From NCBI RefSeq assembly GCF_036346595.1, contig NZ_CP107834.1:3968001-4032000 (forward strand): 64,000 nucleotides of DNA. The letters run 5' to 3'. Source of the DNA: Streptomyces sp. NBC_00525. Lineage in GTDB: Bacteria > Actinomycetota > Actinomycetes > Streptomycetales > Streptomycetaceae. The stretch's first letter is position 1; each line of letters starts with the position of its first letter. Positions 63,479 to 64,000 of this stretch are shown here, one piece after another. A program made the translations under genes and the position numbers. Under the pieces are notes generated by a model, which ran no database searches, had not been told where the DNA came from, and saw only the letters and a list, made by a program, of their open reading frames with translations.

Positions 63479-64000
63479 GTGCCCCTCCGCCCCCCACTTC
63501 CGGTTTCTCCGCCTTCGCACTGGCGCCCTTCCCTCGAATTCAGCCCGGAGACGACCTTGTCGGCGCGATGACCGAGGTGCTGTCCCGAACCGGCACCCCG
63601 CTGCTGGACGGCGACATCGTGGTGGTTGCCAGCAAGGTCGTCTCGATCTCGGAGAAGCGCTATGTCGCGCTGGCCGACGTCACGCCCTCGCCCGAGGCTG
63701 TGGACCTGTCGGCCCGGACTGGCAAGCCGGCCGCCGTGGTCCAGCTCATCCTGGACCACTCGACCGAGCACTTCCTGGCTACCGAGCGCGGACCGATCAT
63801 CGCCCGCCACACTCTGGGCCATCAGCTGACCTCGGCGGGGATCGACCGGGACGGGGCCGATGGTGTGTGGCTGCTCCCCGTGGACCCCGACGCGTCGGCC
63901 CGTACGCTGCGGAACGGCCTTGTCAGTCACACCGAGGCGGACATCGCGGTCGTCATCGCCGACTCGGACGGACGTGCTGACCGGCGCGGGGCCACGTGCG
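63475..64000 (+). CDS. Coenzyme F420-0:L-glutamate ligase-like protein (cut by window end)
   Basis: Starts at ATG 63475 with AGGAG at 63467-63471, overlapping the previous stop by 4 bases (ATGA). 175 codons are visible. CofE/FbiB-N pattern: FPRIQPGDDLVGAMTEVL, DGDIVVVASKVVSISEKRYVAL, PSPEAVDLSARTGKPAAVVQLILDHS, SHTEADIAVVIADSDGR. Family adds glutamate to F420-0; paralogues with other substrates exist. The 3' end is beyond the window. Confidence 0.8.
   Translation, partial: MSAPPPPTSGFSAFALAPFPRIQPGDDLVGAMTEVLSRTGTPLLDGDIVVVASKVVSISEKRYVALADVTPSPEAVDLSARTGKPAAVVQLILDHSTEHFLATERGPIIARHTLGHQLTSAGIDRDGADGVWLLPVDPDASARTLRNGLVSHTEADIAVVIADSDGRADRRGATC

Overview
The window is very GC-rich (typically G or C at third codon positions), uses many GTG starts and ATGA/GTGA stop-start overlaps, and has the trnW-secE-nusG-rplKA-lipoprotein-rplJL-rpoBC-rpsLG-fusA-tuf order typical of Streptomyces. 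From memory, most of 3.3-53.7 kb parallels the S. coelicolor SCO4590s-SCO4662 region. I read it as a Streptomyces core-chromosome segment with accessory DNA at both ends.

Layout. (1) 0.2-3.3 kb: small accessory genes, namely a VOC protein, a P-loop protein, a membrane protein, a shortened DUF6879 protein and a second VOC protein. (2) 3.3-7.5 kb: RarD-like EamA transporter and the 2-oxoacid:ferredoxin oxidoreductase korA-korB. (3) 7.8-11.3 kb: a LuxR-type response regulator and two paralogous membrane histidine kinases with nearly identical kinase cores. (4) 11.6-21.3 kb: a ten-gene complex I operon, nuoABCHIJKLMN, lacking nuoD and the NADH module nuoEFG. (5) 21.4-27.97 kb: mscL, htpX, YccF and GlsB membrane proteins, alkB-ogt, yajQ, tRNA-Tyr, a NAD(P)-binding protein and a degenerate amidohydrolase. 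(6) 28.2-33.0 kb: tRNA-Thr, tRNA-Met, rpmG, two MaoC/HadAB-like hydratases, a TetR/MFS pair with matching operators, and murB. (7) 33.0-53.7 kb: adenosine deaminase, aspartate aminotransferase, tRNA-Trp and the translation/transcription block through tuf.

(8) 53.8-61.7 kb holds the most interesting system, a compact RiPP cluster just after tuf. It has a 60-residue Thr-rich precursor with one Cys, an APH-fold kinase and a HopA1-family protein (together the signature of class V lanthipeptide LanK/LanY), a divergent ABC exporter with a C39 leader peptidase, and a large LuxR (LAL) regulator. A perfect 12-bp inverted repeat lies in the divergent promoter region between precursor and exporter. (9) 62.0-64.0 kb: a hemerythrin-like protein, then an apparent deletion scar joining the 3' parts of two divergent genes (an HTH/TPR-type regulator and a GT2 glycosyltransferase), followed by an F420-0:glutamate ligase-like gene cut by the window end.

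Likely functional links: KorAB could supply reduced ferredoxin to the NADH-module-less complex I. In the RiPP locus, kinase plus HopA1 lyase would dehydrate the core Thr/Ser, and the C39 exporter would cleave the leader and secrete the product, probably under control of the LAL regulator. The rest of 35.6-53.7 kb is ordinary housekeeping with recognisable promoters, an L10 leader and strong terminators.
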